64,000 bases of DNA from Nematostella vectensis. Lineage: Eukaryota > Cnidaria > Anthozoa > Actiniaria > Edwardsiidae. The first letter of the stretch is position 1; each line of letters begins with the position of its first letter. The notes under the pieces were generated by a model. That model was not told the origin of the DNA. It searched no databases and worked only from the letters and a program-made list of their open reading frames with translations. The translations under genes and the position numbers were made by a program. The stretch is from the NCBI RefSeq assembly GCF_932526225.1, contig NC_064034.1, forward strand, positions 2,900,001 to 2,964,000, written 5' to 3'. This document shows positions 1 through 13,800 of this stretch, piece after piece.

Positions 1-231
1 CGGGAGTTAAAAGTTCTAGTAACGAAAATATTTCCTCCGCGATATTTTGGCATTAGGTCTTTATTATACAAAAAACCAGCTTGTGTACTGCCCCCGTGAA
101 TTTTTAACCACGGGCTTTAGATCCTTCAAGGTTAACCCTTGACGAAAGATGCATTTTATTGTAATTATTCTATGACATTCTAGCAAGTTCGTCAAACTTG
201 GAAAGAACCTTTTGGTCTAAAGAAAGACAAG

Positions 232-352
232 GAAGGGTGCGTAATCCAAAAAAGTGGACTTATTATTTTCGGGGAAGGGGGATTATCGGATTTGGCTAAT
301 ATGCTTTATAGTCGTTTTGTCTACAAATAGTACGTCTATTGCGAACCGAAAG
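232..352. repeat. Degenerate partial copy of the 440-741 MITE-like repeat
   Basis: This stretch repeats in the same order several pieces of the element at 440-741: a GTGCGTAATCC / AAAAAGTGGAC block, a G-rich GGGGAAGGGGG block, then a TTTTGTCTACAAATAG block followed by a GAACCGAAAGTG-like block. The terminal inverted repeats were not found, so it appears to be an older truncated copy. Nothing else was recognised in 1-439. Confidence 0.5.
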
Positions 353-439
353 TGAGATTAATATATTATCCATGGAAAATCCTAAAAAAAACATCCATTC
401 GTTCCAAACATGAATTTAACAAACGTGTGTTCTAGTATG

Positions 440-741
440 CAGGCCCGTACCCAGGATTTTTCTTGGGGGGTGCGAAATCCGAAAAAGTGGACCTAACTTT
501 TCCGGGGGGAGGGGTGGAACGAGTTCTCTGATAAAAATCTGACCATCCCCGAAAAAACAATGCGTTGCAGTATCTCCACGGGACGTTTAACGTCATATTT
601 GGCTATATACCAGAGTGATCTAGCTTATGTTTTATGGTTTTGTCTACAAATAGCACGTCTATTGGGTACCGGAAGTGGACCTTCGGCTTTGTGCGTTCGC
701 ACCCCTTGCGTCCCCCTCCCCCCCTCCTGGGTACGGGCCTG
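440..741. mobile_element. MITE-like element with terminal inverted repeats
   Basis: The left end reads CAGGCCCGTACCCAGGA and the right end is its inverse complement (TCCTGGGTACGGGCCTG), giving an element of about 300 bp with no convincing reading frame. A second copy of similar length lies at 10570-10849 inside a TRPA intron, with the same kind of ends and shared internal words such as CCAGAGTGATCTAG. A non-autonomous DNA transposon is the simplest reading. The target-site duplication was not resolved. The small open frames inside it are not credible genes. Confidence 0.65.
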
Positions 742-833
742 AGATGAGACAGATGATTAATGCTCGTATTAACGCCAAGCTTCCAACATGTGTCATGACC
801 TTTTTTACAAATCGGGCACGACTTTATTACAAA

Positions 834-883
834 CGTGGCCATTATTGAAAATGTGGCCATTATTGCAAATGTGGCCTTTATTA
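834..883. repeat. Short tandem repeat, about 18-20 bp x 3
   Basis: Three near-copies of a GTGGCCATTATTGAAAAT-type unit lie in a row upstream of the TRPA start codon. The rest of 742-1102 shows nothing that I can assign; a promoter for the downstream gene is expected here but no clear TATA box or initiator is visible. Confidence 0.5.
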
Positions 884-1102
884 CATGTACATTACATATA
901 GTATTTATGCCTTCGCAGCCCCCCCTCCACCACAAATCCTGGCTAGCGCTTGTCTTCTTGTATTCTTCTGACTTGCTGACTCACAAACTCCATTCACTAG
1001 TTCAACAACCTTGTTGTCTCCATACGCAAAGTAATACATACATCGTTATTTCCATTAAGGCATTGTAGTCTAAGACTGAGCTGTTGAAAGTGTCACGTTA
1101 TC

Positions 1103-4100
1103 ATGAGCACGTCATCTATGGAACTACTGGAAGTACCTAACGGTACGGCTGTGAGGCATGGGGACGAGGATGTCGCAAAGGATCACGGAATTGCTGAGGA
1201 CAACCAGGCGTTCATTATGGAAATCCAGTCTAAACAGGTTCAAGAGCGCATGCGCAAATTGTCCAGCATTGTTATGGCATATGAAAACGAGATACCATCG
1301 GCAAAACCCGACGAAGACAACAGTAAAACTACATACGGGGTAAGAGATTGCGTCACATACCGTGTTACGACACTTCCCCTTGCCGAAACACTTTAAAATG
1401 GCACATTTTGTCGTTCAAATATGTTCAGATGGCAAAAATATCCATTTTAAAAGTGCTGGGGAAGAATTATCTGTTCCTTTTGCGCAAGAAGGAACACGAA
1501 CAATCGCCCGTTTAACCGATCGCGACGATTTTTTTCCCAAAGCATCCGCTCAGCGCCCCAAAAAATATCCCCAATACAACTAGTTCGCTTCCATAAATTT
1601 GCCAGCAGAACCATTCGGGAGACTTTTTTCCCAGCAACTGAGTGGTCTTACATCTTCCTAGCCAGCAAAAAATCGCGCTGCGGAACAAATATTTTGCGGA
1701 ACAGATCCGTTTTGTGCCCTTGTATGAGAGTCCTGGCTGGAGGCTGGGGGTGAGTGATAATGACTACGACATTCCTATATCTGCACACATAAACTGTGAG
1801 AGTCCTGGCTGGAGGCTGGGGGGTGAGTGATATTGACTACGACATTCCTATATCTGCACACATAAACTGTGAGAGTCCTGGCTGGAGGCTGGGGGGTGAG
1901 TGATAATGACTACGACATTCCTATATCTGCACACATAAACTATGAGAGTCCTGGCTGGAGGCTGGGGGATGAGTGATATTGACTACGACATTCCTATATC
2001 TGCACACATAAACTGTGAGAGTCCTGGCTGGAGGCTGGGGGGTGAGTGATAATGACTACGACATTCCTATACCTGCACACATAAACTATGAGAGTCCTGG
2101 CTGGAGGCTGGGGGATGAGTGATATTGACTACGACATTCCTATATCTGCACACATAAACTGTGAGAGTCCTGGCTGGTGGCTGGGGGTGAGTGATAATGA
2201 CTACGACATTCCTATATCTGCACACATAAACTATGAGAGTCCTGGCTGGAGGCTGGGGGATGAGTGATATTGACTACGACATTCCTATATCTGCACACAT
2301 AAACTGTGAGAGTCCTGGCTGGAGGCTGGGGGGTGAGTGATAATGACTACGACATTCCTATACCTGCACACATAAACTATGAGAGTCCTGGCTGGAGGCT
2401 GGGGGATGAGTGATATTGACTACGACATTCCTATATCTGCACACATAAACTGTGAGAGTCCTGGCTGGAGGCTGGGGGGTGAGTGATATTGACTACGACA
2501 TTCCTATATCTGCACACATAAACTGTGAGAGTCCTGGCTGGAGGCTGGGGGATGAGTGATAATGACTACGACATTCCTATATCTGCACACATAAACTGTG
2601 AGAGTCCTGGCTGGAGGCTGGGGGGTGAGTGATATTGACTACGACATTCCTATATCTGCACACATAAACTGTGAGAGTCCTGGCTGGAGGCTGGGGGGTG
2701 AGTGATAATGACTACGACATTCCTATATCTGCACACATAAACTGTGAGAGTCCTGGCTGGAGGCTGGGGGGTGAGTGATATTGACTACGACATTCCTATA
2801 TCTGCACACATAAACTGTGAGAGTCCTGGCTGGAGGCTGGGGGGTGAGTGATATTGACTACGACATTCCTATATCTGCACACATAAACTGTGAGAGTCCT
2901 GGCTGGAGGCTGGGGGGTGAGTGATAATGACTACGACATTCCTATATCTGCACACATAAACTGTGAGAGTCCTGGCTGGAGGCTGGGGGATGAGTGATAT
3001 TGACTACGACATTCCTATGTCTGCACACATAATCTATTCTATGAGATACCTGGCTGCCTGGGGTATGGTGACCCTAAGGGACAGCTAAGCAATTTTTCTA
3101 GATAAAAAGACTCAGGGATGGCATTTTCATTTTCTTAGGGGGGGGGGGGGTATAATAGGAACGGGGCCTTTTTTGATGGAGGATGGAACTAAGTCTAAAT
3201 AGTTATGGTAGAGGCAATTCAAAAGCTAGTAGCAAGTAAGATAAGTTACATACTAAAGGAAATATAGGCGGGGCAACAGGAGGCGTTAAACGGTTAATTT
3301 AGTACCTTTTATAGGAACATGAAGTTGACAAAGCCCAGAGGCTCAATGATGCTGTTCTGAATGGCGACTACGTACTTGCCAATAAGCTTGTTCAAGACAA
3401 GCAATGTAAGTGCAAAAGGATTTTGATATTCATGTTGCTTATTAACACTCTCCTGTCACCACTCATTTTTGTCTAGTATTTTTGGTCATGCATATCAAAG
3501 GCTGAGCAGCACTTTGCGAAATTACTGGAGCCTTTTTTCAGATAATGTTGCGTAAATTGAGCGCGAAAGCGAGACTTTGTCAGGTCGGATTCGCACTTTT
3601 TTAGATTATTTTGTTTATTTTTTCAAAAGCTTGAAGGTAAACGGTTAACGCCCTGGTTAAAATCGTAATATTTTCTCTTATGCCATTCGAGTACTCGAAT
3701 ATTTATACTGAAATGTGCTATTATCCTGCTAGACCTGAATAACCCGGACAGGTATGGCCGGTCACCTCTTCAGAACGCAGTCGTCAAGAGCGACATTAGG
3801 ATGGTAAAGTTGCTGTTGGATGCCAGACCTGACATAACGCATAAAGATGACCGGGGTGATACCATCATGCAGTTCGCGGCGCGAACTGGAAACGAGGCCA
3901 TACTCAAGGTAACACGTGACACAATACAAAGTACGTGTTGTTAACATACTATTACCATACATACGTGTTGTTAAAGAGGCCATAATATTGGTAATACATG
4001 ACACAATACAAAGTACGTGTTGTTAAAGAGGCCATAATATTGGTAATACATGACAAAATACAAAGTACTTGTTGTTAAAGAGGCCATAATATTGGTAATA

Positions 4101-7100
4101 CATGAAAATACAAAGTACTTGTTGTTAAAGAGGCCATAATATTGGTAATACATGAAAATACAAAGTACTTGTTGTTAAAGAGGCCATACTATTGGTAACA
4201 CGTGATAAAATATACAAAGTACATGCTTTTGACGGGCCATACTTATAGTAACACGTAGAAATTAGGCTTCTTTAATATAAGCTATTAAATCAACACAAGA
4301 TTGAAAAGGAATGTTGTATGCCACTGTAAAACAGAGTAGTTGCGCTGACGTTTCGGGCGTTCGTCTGGTCGTAAACAATGTTTTGATGTAAAATTCATTG
4401 TTGCAAAAAAACAAGGCTCATACAATGTGAACCGTGTGTGTTTTTTGTCGAGAGCCAATAGCAAAACAACATTGTAACCGAGCCAGATAAATGACAGAGA
4501 CCAACATTTTTCACAAAATATTTAATAATAATAAAAAGTATTTACATTAAGCATTGTTCACCAATCTCATTACAAATCAAATTAAAGCTCATTCACATAC
4601 AAAGTAAACTCTTACTCATTTAACATACAATTCAAAATAAATCATACATGTGAGTAGGCATTTCGTTCAGCGGTCGTCCACCACAATTGCAGTCGGGTCT
4701 AGTGCATACTCGTCCAGGTGACGACACAGGAAGCCCAGGATACTCCGGTGGTGGGCTGGAGGGGAAACTTGGCAGGAAGGCTGGGTACATCGGTGGTGGT
4801 GGTGTGCCTGGGTACTGGAACGGATAGCCGCGATATACCTGTGGTGATAGTACTGGGAGAGGTCCTGGATACGGGCGGAAGCCTTGGGTTGGCTGTGGTC
4901 CTATCGCTGTGTTGTACAGTGCTAGCTTGGTGTAGTACTCAGTCTCCTCGGCGCGCTTTCTCTTGCGTTTCATTCGTCTATTCTGGAACCAGATCTTGAC
5001 CTGGTCGTCAGTCATGTTGAGTGTCTCGGCGATCTCCGCGCGCTCCTTGGCCGATACGTACTGCTGTGCAGCGAACACGCGCTCTAACTGGTTCACCTGG
5101 TCAGCGGAAAAAAATGAGCGCCGAGGCTTGGTCACCTTGTCGGGGGCTGGGTCCGAGTCTGGAGTCTGAGGTCTCGAGTCTGGAAACCAAACCAAATATT
5201 TGTCAATCAAAGGTTCACGAGATTGTTTCTAAAGAGTTCTTAGTTTAAGCTATGCACTATGCATTTTACACGTGACAACTATACTCTTTTCTATTTACCT
5301 CTCTCGGCGAATAAATCGGACTCGGTTGACAGAGGAGGACTAGGCTGACTGGCCAGAGACGAGTTGCTGCTGGCCGTCGGTACTGCGGGCAGTATGTCGT
5401 TGATCGCGAATGGAATTTTCCTCTGCTCCAGGTCTTGGCGTGTGATGAGATTTGGTTGGGGTAGCTGTACTGTGGACGCCATGTTTACTTTACTTTTGCT
5501 TAGCTTGTATTCTTGTTGACAGTCAAGTAAGCGAATGATAGAATGCTTGTTGCACGAGCGGTTTATATACATGCGCGGGTTGACTTCAAAAGACATCGCG
5601 GCCGCCCTTAGCAGGAGCGCTTTTCGCCTCTGTACAAAGGGAGATGTCTTTTGCGCCGGCGCAAAGAAAGCCCGACGCAATTTTTGTTGTACAGCGCGCC
5701 TGCGAAAACAAGACGATGCCTTGGAAAAGTTTTTTTAAAAGCTCAAATGGACTTTTTGCTCCATATTTTTATTTCCAAAAGATAACAATTAATATATCAT
5801 TTTTTTCTTTTCTAGTTCAATCTAAAATTTAATAGAGTTTTGAATGTATTTTATGCTGATCATGAAGTGCAGTGGAAAAAAGACGGTGCGCCCATACAAA
5901 GAAACCGGCGGCCTTTCAAACGGCAATGCTCTAACCTTTGGAAAAACCGCAGCCATGCTCAACTTATTGGGATTTGGAAAATAAGACATTTTGGCGCTTT
6001 TCTCTCCATATTTTCCTTGGCCTTAATGTTTGATTAATAATATAACTGATGATGTTATAACTTATTTCTACTTTTTAACAAAATCGTAATTAAATAGTTA
6101 TATATGCTAATTATGGCTATTAGTACAGAGCTATTGGAGAGTTATTAATACTGATTGAATTATTATAAGTGTATACCGATATTTAGAAATAAATTTTGCT
6201 GCTTATATATGAAAATGTTTTGAGATGATTTAAAACTTTAATTCGTGTCCATGTAAAAAGAGGACATAAAAATGACTTCAAAGCATTTTAATTATAAGTT
6301 AATAAACGTTTATCCAATGCTTGGATTTTTTTAATCTGAGCCAGCATTATTATCGGTAATTATTTTCACCTGTCTTCAGGTTTGTAACTTGCGTTTTGTG
6401 CACCCGTACACGCTGTTTTCGTGCTTGCTATCTGTGATTGTTTTCTTGCTGTTTATGCATCCGCCGTTATCGTCAATTGCCCTCGCTGTAACCCATGTGA
6501 TAATTCCTAAATGCGCATCGCCTCAAAGGTTTTTTTTTTGTCCCCAAAGATGCTGCTTCACAATGCCGAGTGCGATGTGAATGAGCCAGGAAGCAGTGGA
6601 CTTACAGCGTTACACATCGCCGCTATGCTAAACAAGCCCAGTCTCTGTAGAATTTTGGTGAGGAAGCATCTTTACTCTTTTTCACTCGAGAATTCAATCT
6701 ATCACCAAAACCTTGGAAGGCCAGCAAAAAATCTACTTCAATTGACTCTTTGAACTAATGTTTCATGATGTGATGTAAGTCGTCACAATGTTGACTTAAT
6801 GCGTTCGTAAAATACAACACAACTCTATTATCCAGACAATTAAAGCCTGTACCAAAATCGGCTGCTCAAAACAAACATAAAAGATCCCAAACTATTAGAT
6901 ACTCATTCTCTCAAGGTATATCTTTCTCCTATGGTTTACTTTTCGTAGCTCGAGCGCAACGCCAAGTTTGACAGTAAAGACGAGGACTTTAAGACTCCTC
7001 TTGGTAAAGCCATGGAGAACGGCGCTGCAGCGGCCGCTAATTATCTAATCGAGTACTGTAAGTATTCCTTTCTTGATTAGTGTTTTTCTTTTCAAGCAAG

Positions 7101-10100
7101 CAAGTCGTCTAGGACGGATTTTTTTTTTCTTTTTTTCCTTTTTATAAGATTGTCTAATAGTGGTAATAGAGCTATTCTTCTTATCAATGCTAGGTACCAA
7201 GGAATATTTTCACTTTCGTAATGTTATACGTATTTTTATTAAGGGGAGATGCAGCTTTATTTTTTTAAACGTTTTATATTGAGCAACCCTCCAAGTTTTG
7301 GCACACCAAGTTTCTTCAAAGTGTCATGAAAGCAATACGCTTTATGAAAAAAGAATTCGTAGTCTCAAGTCCTTCAGCAAACAAACAAAAAGTATAGTCG
7401 GACGAAACACTTGAAACTTCCGCAATATTTGATTCGCTATTAGCTTTTCCCAAACGAGAGATGCAAGGATTTTTTGTGGTGGGCTGGAACGAGATTACGA
7501 TTCCATTAATATAATCTTTCTCGCCAACAAGATTCCTTTAATTAACCTTATAGTTTTCTGTTTTAATTCCAGTGAAAACAAGAAAAATAAGCCTCGAAAC
7601 ATTTTTATACAACGCTGACAAGGACGGCAGTACTCTTTTGCATCTAGCCGTGGATAGCGGTTTCACTAAGGTAGACATGCGCGCGGTATGTTATGATGCA
7701 CGCGGCAAAAAAAAAGCGGCAAAAGTGTGAAAGTCCGACGCCGACTGAGAAGTGTTTATTAAAAATAATGTTCCAAATAGTCCATGCAAGATAGAAAAAG
7801 ACGTTATACCCTGAACTAAGTCCTTATACATTTGTATATAGATAAATAATCAAAGCAAGATCATGCCCAAGTATTTTCATAAAGTTGCGAGGGATTTTGT
7901 GAAAATGTCTAATATCTGATGATTCTTGAGTAAGAACCTAGATTGATGATCCAAGCAAGATACAGCGTTTTAGCAGGAAGCAAATATTTTGTGACTTTCT
8001 CCAGTGGTCACTAAGGTTGGAAACGGAGACAAGCAGATAGAGGCTAGAATCAGTCTAAACCAGGTTCGTGTGCCTTATGGAAGTCATTCTGTGTGGTAAA
8101 GAAAATGCATAATCATTTCACAGGTGGTTCAACTATGCCTGGACAACGGGGCAAGAATCCGCCAGCCTAAGGTATAATCATACACACGCTCTCAGCTAGT
8201 AAAAGCACATAGAAACTCAGAAAATCTCAAAAATATCCCGTTATTCTTAGAGAAAATGACACTGTACAGTGTAGTCTATGTTTTTATTGATTATTTTTTT
8301 CTAAACATGCAATAATGATATTTTTTTAATTTAACAAATTAATGATTCTTATATTTCTAAATGAAAGATTACTCATTGTAATGTATTTAGATTCTAAAAA
8401 TACCCAGGGTTACAAAAAGTTATTTTATCTTATCTTATTCCTCGCGCCCTTGAAACTATAAGTACAATGTCAGGACGATATAATGCAATAATGTTAATGA
8501 CAGCGCGGTGACCGAATGACCGCATTCCACCTTGCGTGCGAGCAAGGGTCAACAGGCATCGTACAGCTGCTCATCCAGCACGACCCAGGAGTGGCTAAAA
8601 TCCTCTTGATTGACAGCCGAAGCTTCGCCCCTCTACACATGGCCGCCCAGAGCAACAACGTGGAAATCGTGAAAATGCTAGTGGGAAAGGTACGAGAAAA
8701 CAAACAAATAAGAAGGTCTTTTTCATTTCTTCTTGGTCCGTTACCAGAAAATAACCGATACCGGGCAAAGCAATCTTTTTTTTAATACCCTGGTGCACGT
8801 TCATAAAAAATACCATGAATACCAATCGAAATCATTGGTTTATTGCAGTCTAAAAAAATTTTAAAATTCGAAGTTTTATCAAGACAAAGTACTAAAAGTT
8901 TGAATTTTGGCACACACATTATTTTACAGAGGCGATTGCCTCGCTCTCCTCGTACTAGTTACCATGGTTACGTTCTGGACATCACTACGACACTTATCTC
9001 TTGCGTGTGGTGTATGTTATAACGGGTTGCATTCTCCTACCAAGGCCTTTTGGGAATGTTATTATGCTTTTATATTATACTGGTAGGCAAGGATGTTTTT
9101 TCTTTGAGTGGTCGAGCTTGCTTTTGCCTTTACAACCGTCGTGTAGAAATCTATTTTGCTCATTACCCCAGCAAGCATCCGTGAACACGCGTAACCAAGA
9201 CAACAGAACGCCACTGATGCTAGCGGCCATGTGTGGGGCGGCCGAGACGGTGGAGTACTTGATGAATAGCGACGCAGACACGACAGTCATCGATGTAGAC
9301 GGCAAGACTGCGCTCTCTACCGCCGTGGGGCACCCTACCACCATGGAAGTACTACTTAAGGTAGGTGATGACGCAGCACATGCAAATGATGTCACCACGT
9401 AGACTTTGGATTAGTGTCCTACTCACCGCGCTCCGGGAATGAATTGCTTTTAGCATGAGGAAATTGAAGCCATTTTTGTCTTTCCGAGGCCTTTGCATTG
9501 ATACTCTAGCTACAACCATTGGTGTAAAATAAATTGTAGAATGATAACTTTTATACATTCTGACGTCATATGCCGCCATTTAATAACATATATGACGTCA
9601 CAAGGAGGTAACAGGTGTTTATTGTGTTCCAGGACCCTGCGCTGGTCCCATTTCTTACCGAGAAAGATTCGTCCGGATATGCACCGCCACACTACGCCGC
9701 ACTTAAAGGCGACATTAAGGTCCAGTTTTGCTCAGTCTCAGTTTATTGACCACACATAAAGGTCGTTAGTCTTATCTCAGTACATTGACCACACATAAGG
9801 CGACAACAAGATATCAACTCTCACACAAAATCTAAAGCATTTCAACATGATCTAAGGAACCCAAGCGACGAAAATTACATAAAACATGAGGCAACCCTAG
9901 ATAGCGGAATGCACCTTTTCGATGAAGTATTAGTTCCAACCAGTGCAACCTCAGTTCCCAACCATGCCAGCGCACAGCGAAATTAATGTTCTCACAACAA
10001 TCACTTACAACACACCCATTGCAATACACTACATTTTTACAACATTGTCTTGATATTAGCTCACATGCCAAGACTCCATGTGTGCTACTGCCATGCGTTA

Positions 10101-10778
10101 ATCTGTACTGATCTTTCCCGCAGAGTATTCGTTTGTTTTTATCACATAACAAGTCATCGGCCACTGTGCTGTCCGACACACAAGACACGCCCCTCCATGT
10201 CGCCGCCAGGTAATTTTAACTTCATTAAAGCTCAGTCATGCCTACTGTTACAACACGTAATAGCCGCGCAAAGCCGTACCGCCTATAGAAGCCAGGAGGG
10301 GCGTCCCCTATTTTTTTACTGAGATTATAAGGAAATGACCAGTAGGGGCGTGGGCGTTTTATTAAAGTCTCTGTATATCCCCCCAAAGTATTCCGAGGAG
10401 GTGCTTGTCGATGAAATCTCTCGATCAACCGTCATGCCCTCCATCCCGCCCCGTCTCTCTCCATCTCCAAGTTTCTTACTTCTTCCCTCGCGTGCCCATG
10501 TCATGGCTACATTTGTCTCAGCAAACTGCCTATCATTTTCCATCTTCCCTGCTTAGTGGCCTCATATTACAGACCCGTACCCAGGGAGGGCGTGCGTTTT
10601 TTGTATAAAATCTGACCACCCCCAAAAGAACAAAAGGGATTTTTTTCTACCATTTGCTACAAAAATATTTGACATTTAGATTTATGACACCAGAGTGATC
10701 TAGAATGCCTTTTTTATCTAGTTCGCTTATGCTTTATAGTTTTCTTTTGGCTAATCGAAAGTGTATTTGTCGGCCGTT

Positions 10779-10809
<31 letters not shown>

Positions 10810-13800
10810 GGGGGGGAAACGCACCCCCTCCCCACTTGGTACGGGCCTGTATTAGCTGTTTTTAGGTCTTCCTCATTGCTGATGTGATCTTTCCAGCAAA
10901 TTTTTAGTATACTGCTAAAGCATTAAGTTGGAATACTCCAACATCATTTCATCTCTCTTCTCCATCTTCCAGGTCGTACAACCGTATTATAACAAAACTG
11001 AGAGTACCAATGCCTTGTACAACTTCATCTTCGCCATTCTTGTTATCTTCGTCAAGCGAAACTTTTTCGAAACGGCAAGAAATAAATTGGACCCTGAAAG
11101 CTGGCCCTTTTAAACTATCGTTTGTTGTAGTAATTTAGTTGTCGCTCCTAGATACGGTTACCATGACATCGTGCGTGCGTTGCTTGAGAAACAAGGCTCC
11201 AAGATCATCAACTTGAAAAACAGCCAATCACGAACAGCTCTGCATTACGCATGCGGTGGTGGATTCCACAAGGTGACCGCTGTCCTGCTCGATTACGGGG
11301 CCACAATCGAAAAGTAAATATTCTAAACATCCACTATTATCCCCCTATCATACTCAATATATTTTTCCATTGTATCTGGTTTTAAGCACATTTAGCTAAA
11401 AAAGCCTTTAAAATGACTCGTCACATTCAAAAGAGACTTCCAAGCAAAATGCCCTACAATTCGATGGACGTGGTTGTTAAAAGGAACATGAGTGTGATCT
11501 ATTTTTTACGTCATTTACGTCAAGGGATCAAGCGAATAGGACGCCACTTCACGAAGCTGCACGAAAAGGCTCCAGGAAAAACGTAGAGTTGATCGTCAAA
11601 AGGCACAAGCAGTGTCTGAATACCATGGACGAAAATAAGGTAAGCAGTGTCTGAATACCATGGACGAAGATAGGTAAGCAGTGTCTGAATACCATGGACG
11701 AAGATAGGTAAGCAATGTCTGAATACCATGGACGAAGATAAGGTAAGCAGTATCTGAATACCATGGACGAAGATAAGGTAAGCAGTGTCTGAATACCATG
11801 GACGAAGATAGGTAAGCAATGTCTGAATACCATGGACGAAGATAAGGTAAGCAGTATCTGAATACCATGGACGAAGAGAAAGTATATAAGCAGTGTTTGA
11901 ATACCATGGACGAAGATAAGATAAGCAGTGTCTGAATACCATGGACGAAGATAAGGTAAGCAATGTCTGAATACCATGGACGAAGATAAGGTAAGCAGTA
12001 TCTGAATACCATGGACGAAGAGAAAGTATATAAGCAGTGTTTGAATACCATGGACGAAGATAAGATAAGTAGTGTCTGAATACCATGGACGAAGATAAGG
12101 TAAGCAGTGTCTGAATACCATGGACGAAGATAAGGTAAGCAGTGTCTGAATACCATGGACGAAGAGAAAGTATTTAAGCAGTGTTTAAATACCATGGACG
12201 AAGATAAGGTATATAAGCAGTGTTTGAATACCATGGACGAAGATAAGGTAAGTAGTGTTTGAATACCATGGACGAAGATAAGGTAAGTAGTGTTTGAATA
12301 CCATGGACGAAGATAAGGTATATAAGTAGTGTTTAAATACCATGGACGAAGAGAAGGTATATAAGTAGTGTTTAAATACCATGGACGAAGAGAAGGTATA
12401 TAAGTAGTGTTTAAATACCATGGACGAAAATAAGGAATATAAGCAGTGTTTGAAACATCTAGAGGGGAAGTACTCTTGTGGATGTCAGTCGAAGGAATTT
12501 GAAAATGACCCTTAATGATATGGGTAGCTAAATGGGATATATTTGTAACAGTAATCTTCTTTTAAACAGAACACAGCATTACACGTGGCTACGATACATG
12601 GCCACGCCCCTTTGGTCTCGTACTTGCTGTCAATCAGCCGACAAGAGATCCTTATGAACTCCTCCAACCAGAACATTCTAGATCAAGCCGTTGCCGAGGA
12701 TGAGACGGAAGTGGCGTTGGCGATAGCTAGCCATTTAAGGTAAAGTGTATAACGTTATCGCGTTGGCGATAGCTAGCCATTTAAGGTTAGAGTATGTTAG
12801 TGTATAAGTGTATAACGTTACCTCTATATCTTGAGCAAAATGAGGTAAGGCGTGACGACATCTCAATCCATACAAGGTAAGGTTTAACATTAATCTTATC
12901 TATATAAGGTATGACGAAATGTTATCTTCAGCAATACGAGGTAAAACGTAAAATTATATCCATCTATGTAAATAGATGTGTAACGCTGTTTTATATGAGG
13001 TAGAGCCTGACGTTGTCATCATCCATATAAGGTAGACCGTAACGCTTTCTTTATCCATATAAGGTACAGCGCAGAGCTATCTTTTGCCAAATAAGCTAAG
13101 ACGTAACGACGTCTTCGTTTAAGCCGTTACGGTAAAAGCTAGCCTACGTAAACATTACTGTAATTTCCATAGGAAACTTTGACCAAGCGAAGAGTTCGTC
13201 CACGCGAAAAGTGTGACAGGGTTTGTATTTGGTCACAAATATGATACAAATTGGTCACAAATGAAATACAATTCTATTACATTTATGACCTTTTATCGTG
13301 TTCTTTCTATGCAAAGTGCGCTCGCCCCATTTCTTGCGCGGCCGAACTCTTCTCTCGGTCAAACTCCGAAAGTGGTGTTTGTAGTCTAAGACCAGGGATT
13401 TTATATCATTTCAGGTGGCGAGAGATCTTGATGTCATGCAATGCGGGCGTTTTCAATATGATGACCAAACTGGTTGAGAAGATGCCTTCGGTTGCCGAGG
13501 TACTGGGGTCACCGTTAACCGCATACTTCACAATGTCTTTATTACCTACTGCTGGCATTTTCAGTGTGTAAAATAATATAAATGAAGATATCAGAAAAAA
13601 TGGTCTTATTTATATTGTTTATGCTTTATTTTCATTTTGCAGAGAATTCTAGATCAGTGCATCGAGTACGAGGGCGAAGAAACAAACAAGGATTTTAAGG
13701 TTCGAAGTACCACCATTACTCTGTGTGGCAAAAAAATATTTCGCGGAGTAATCATTTACGTTCTTGATTTTATTAGATAAAGTACGACCTTAGCGTTCTC

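Noticed and set aside
1724-3030. CRISPR-like array
   Set aside because: Repeats are head-to-tail without spacers, and the DNA is from an animal.
11520-12421. Several overlapping minus-strand repeat proteins ([12 protein letters not shown]-type)
   Set aside because: All frames of the exon 13-derived minisatellite are open on the minus strand; the repeat explains them.
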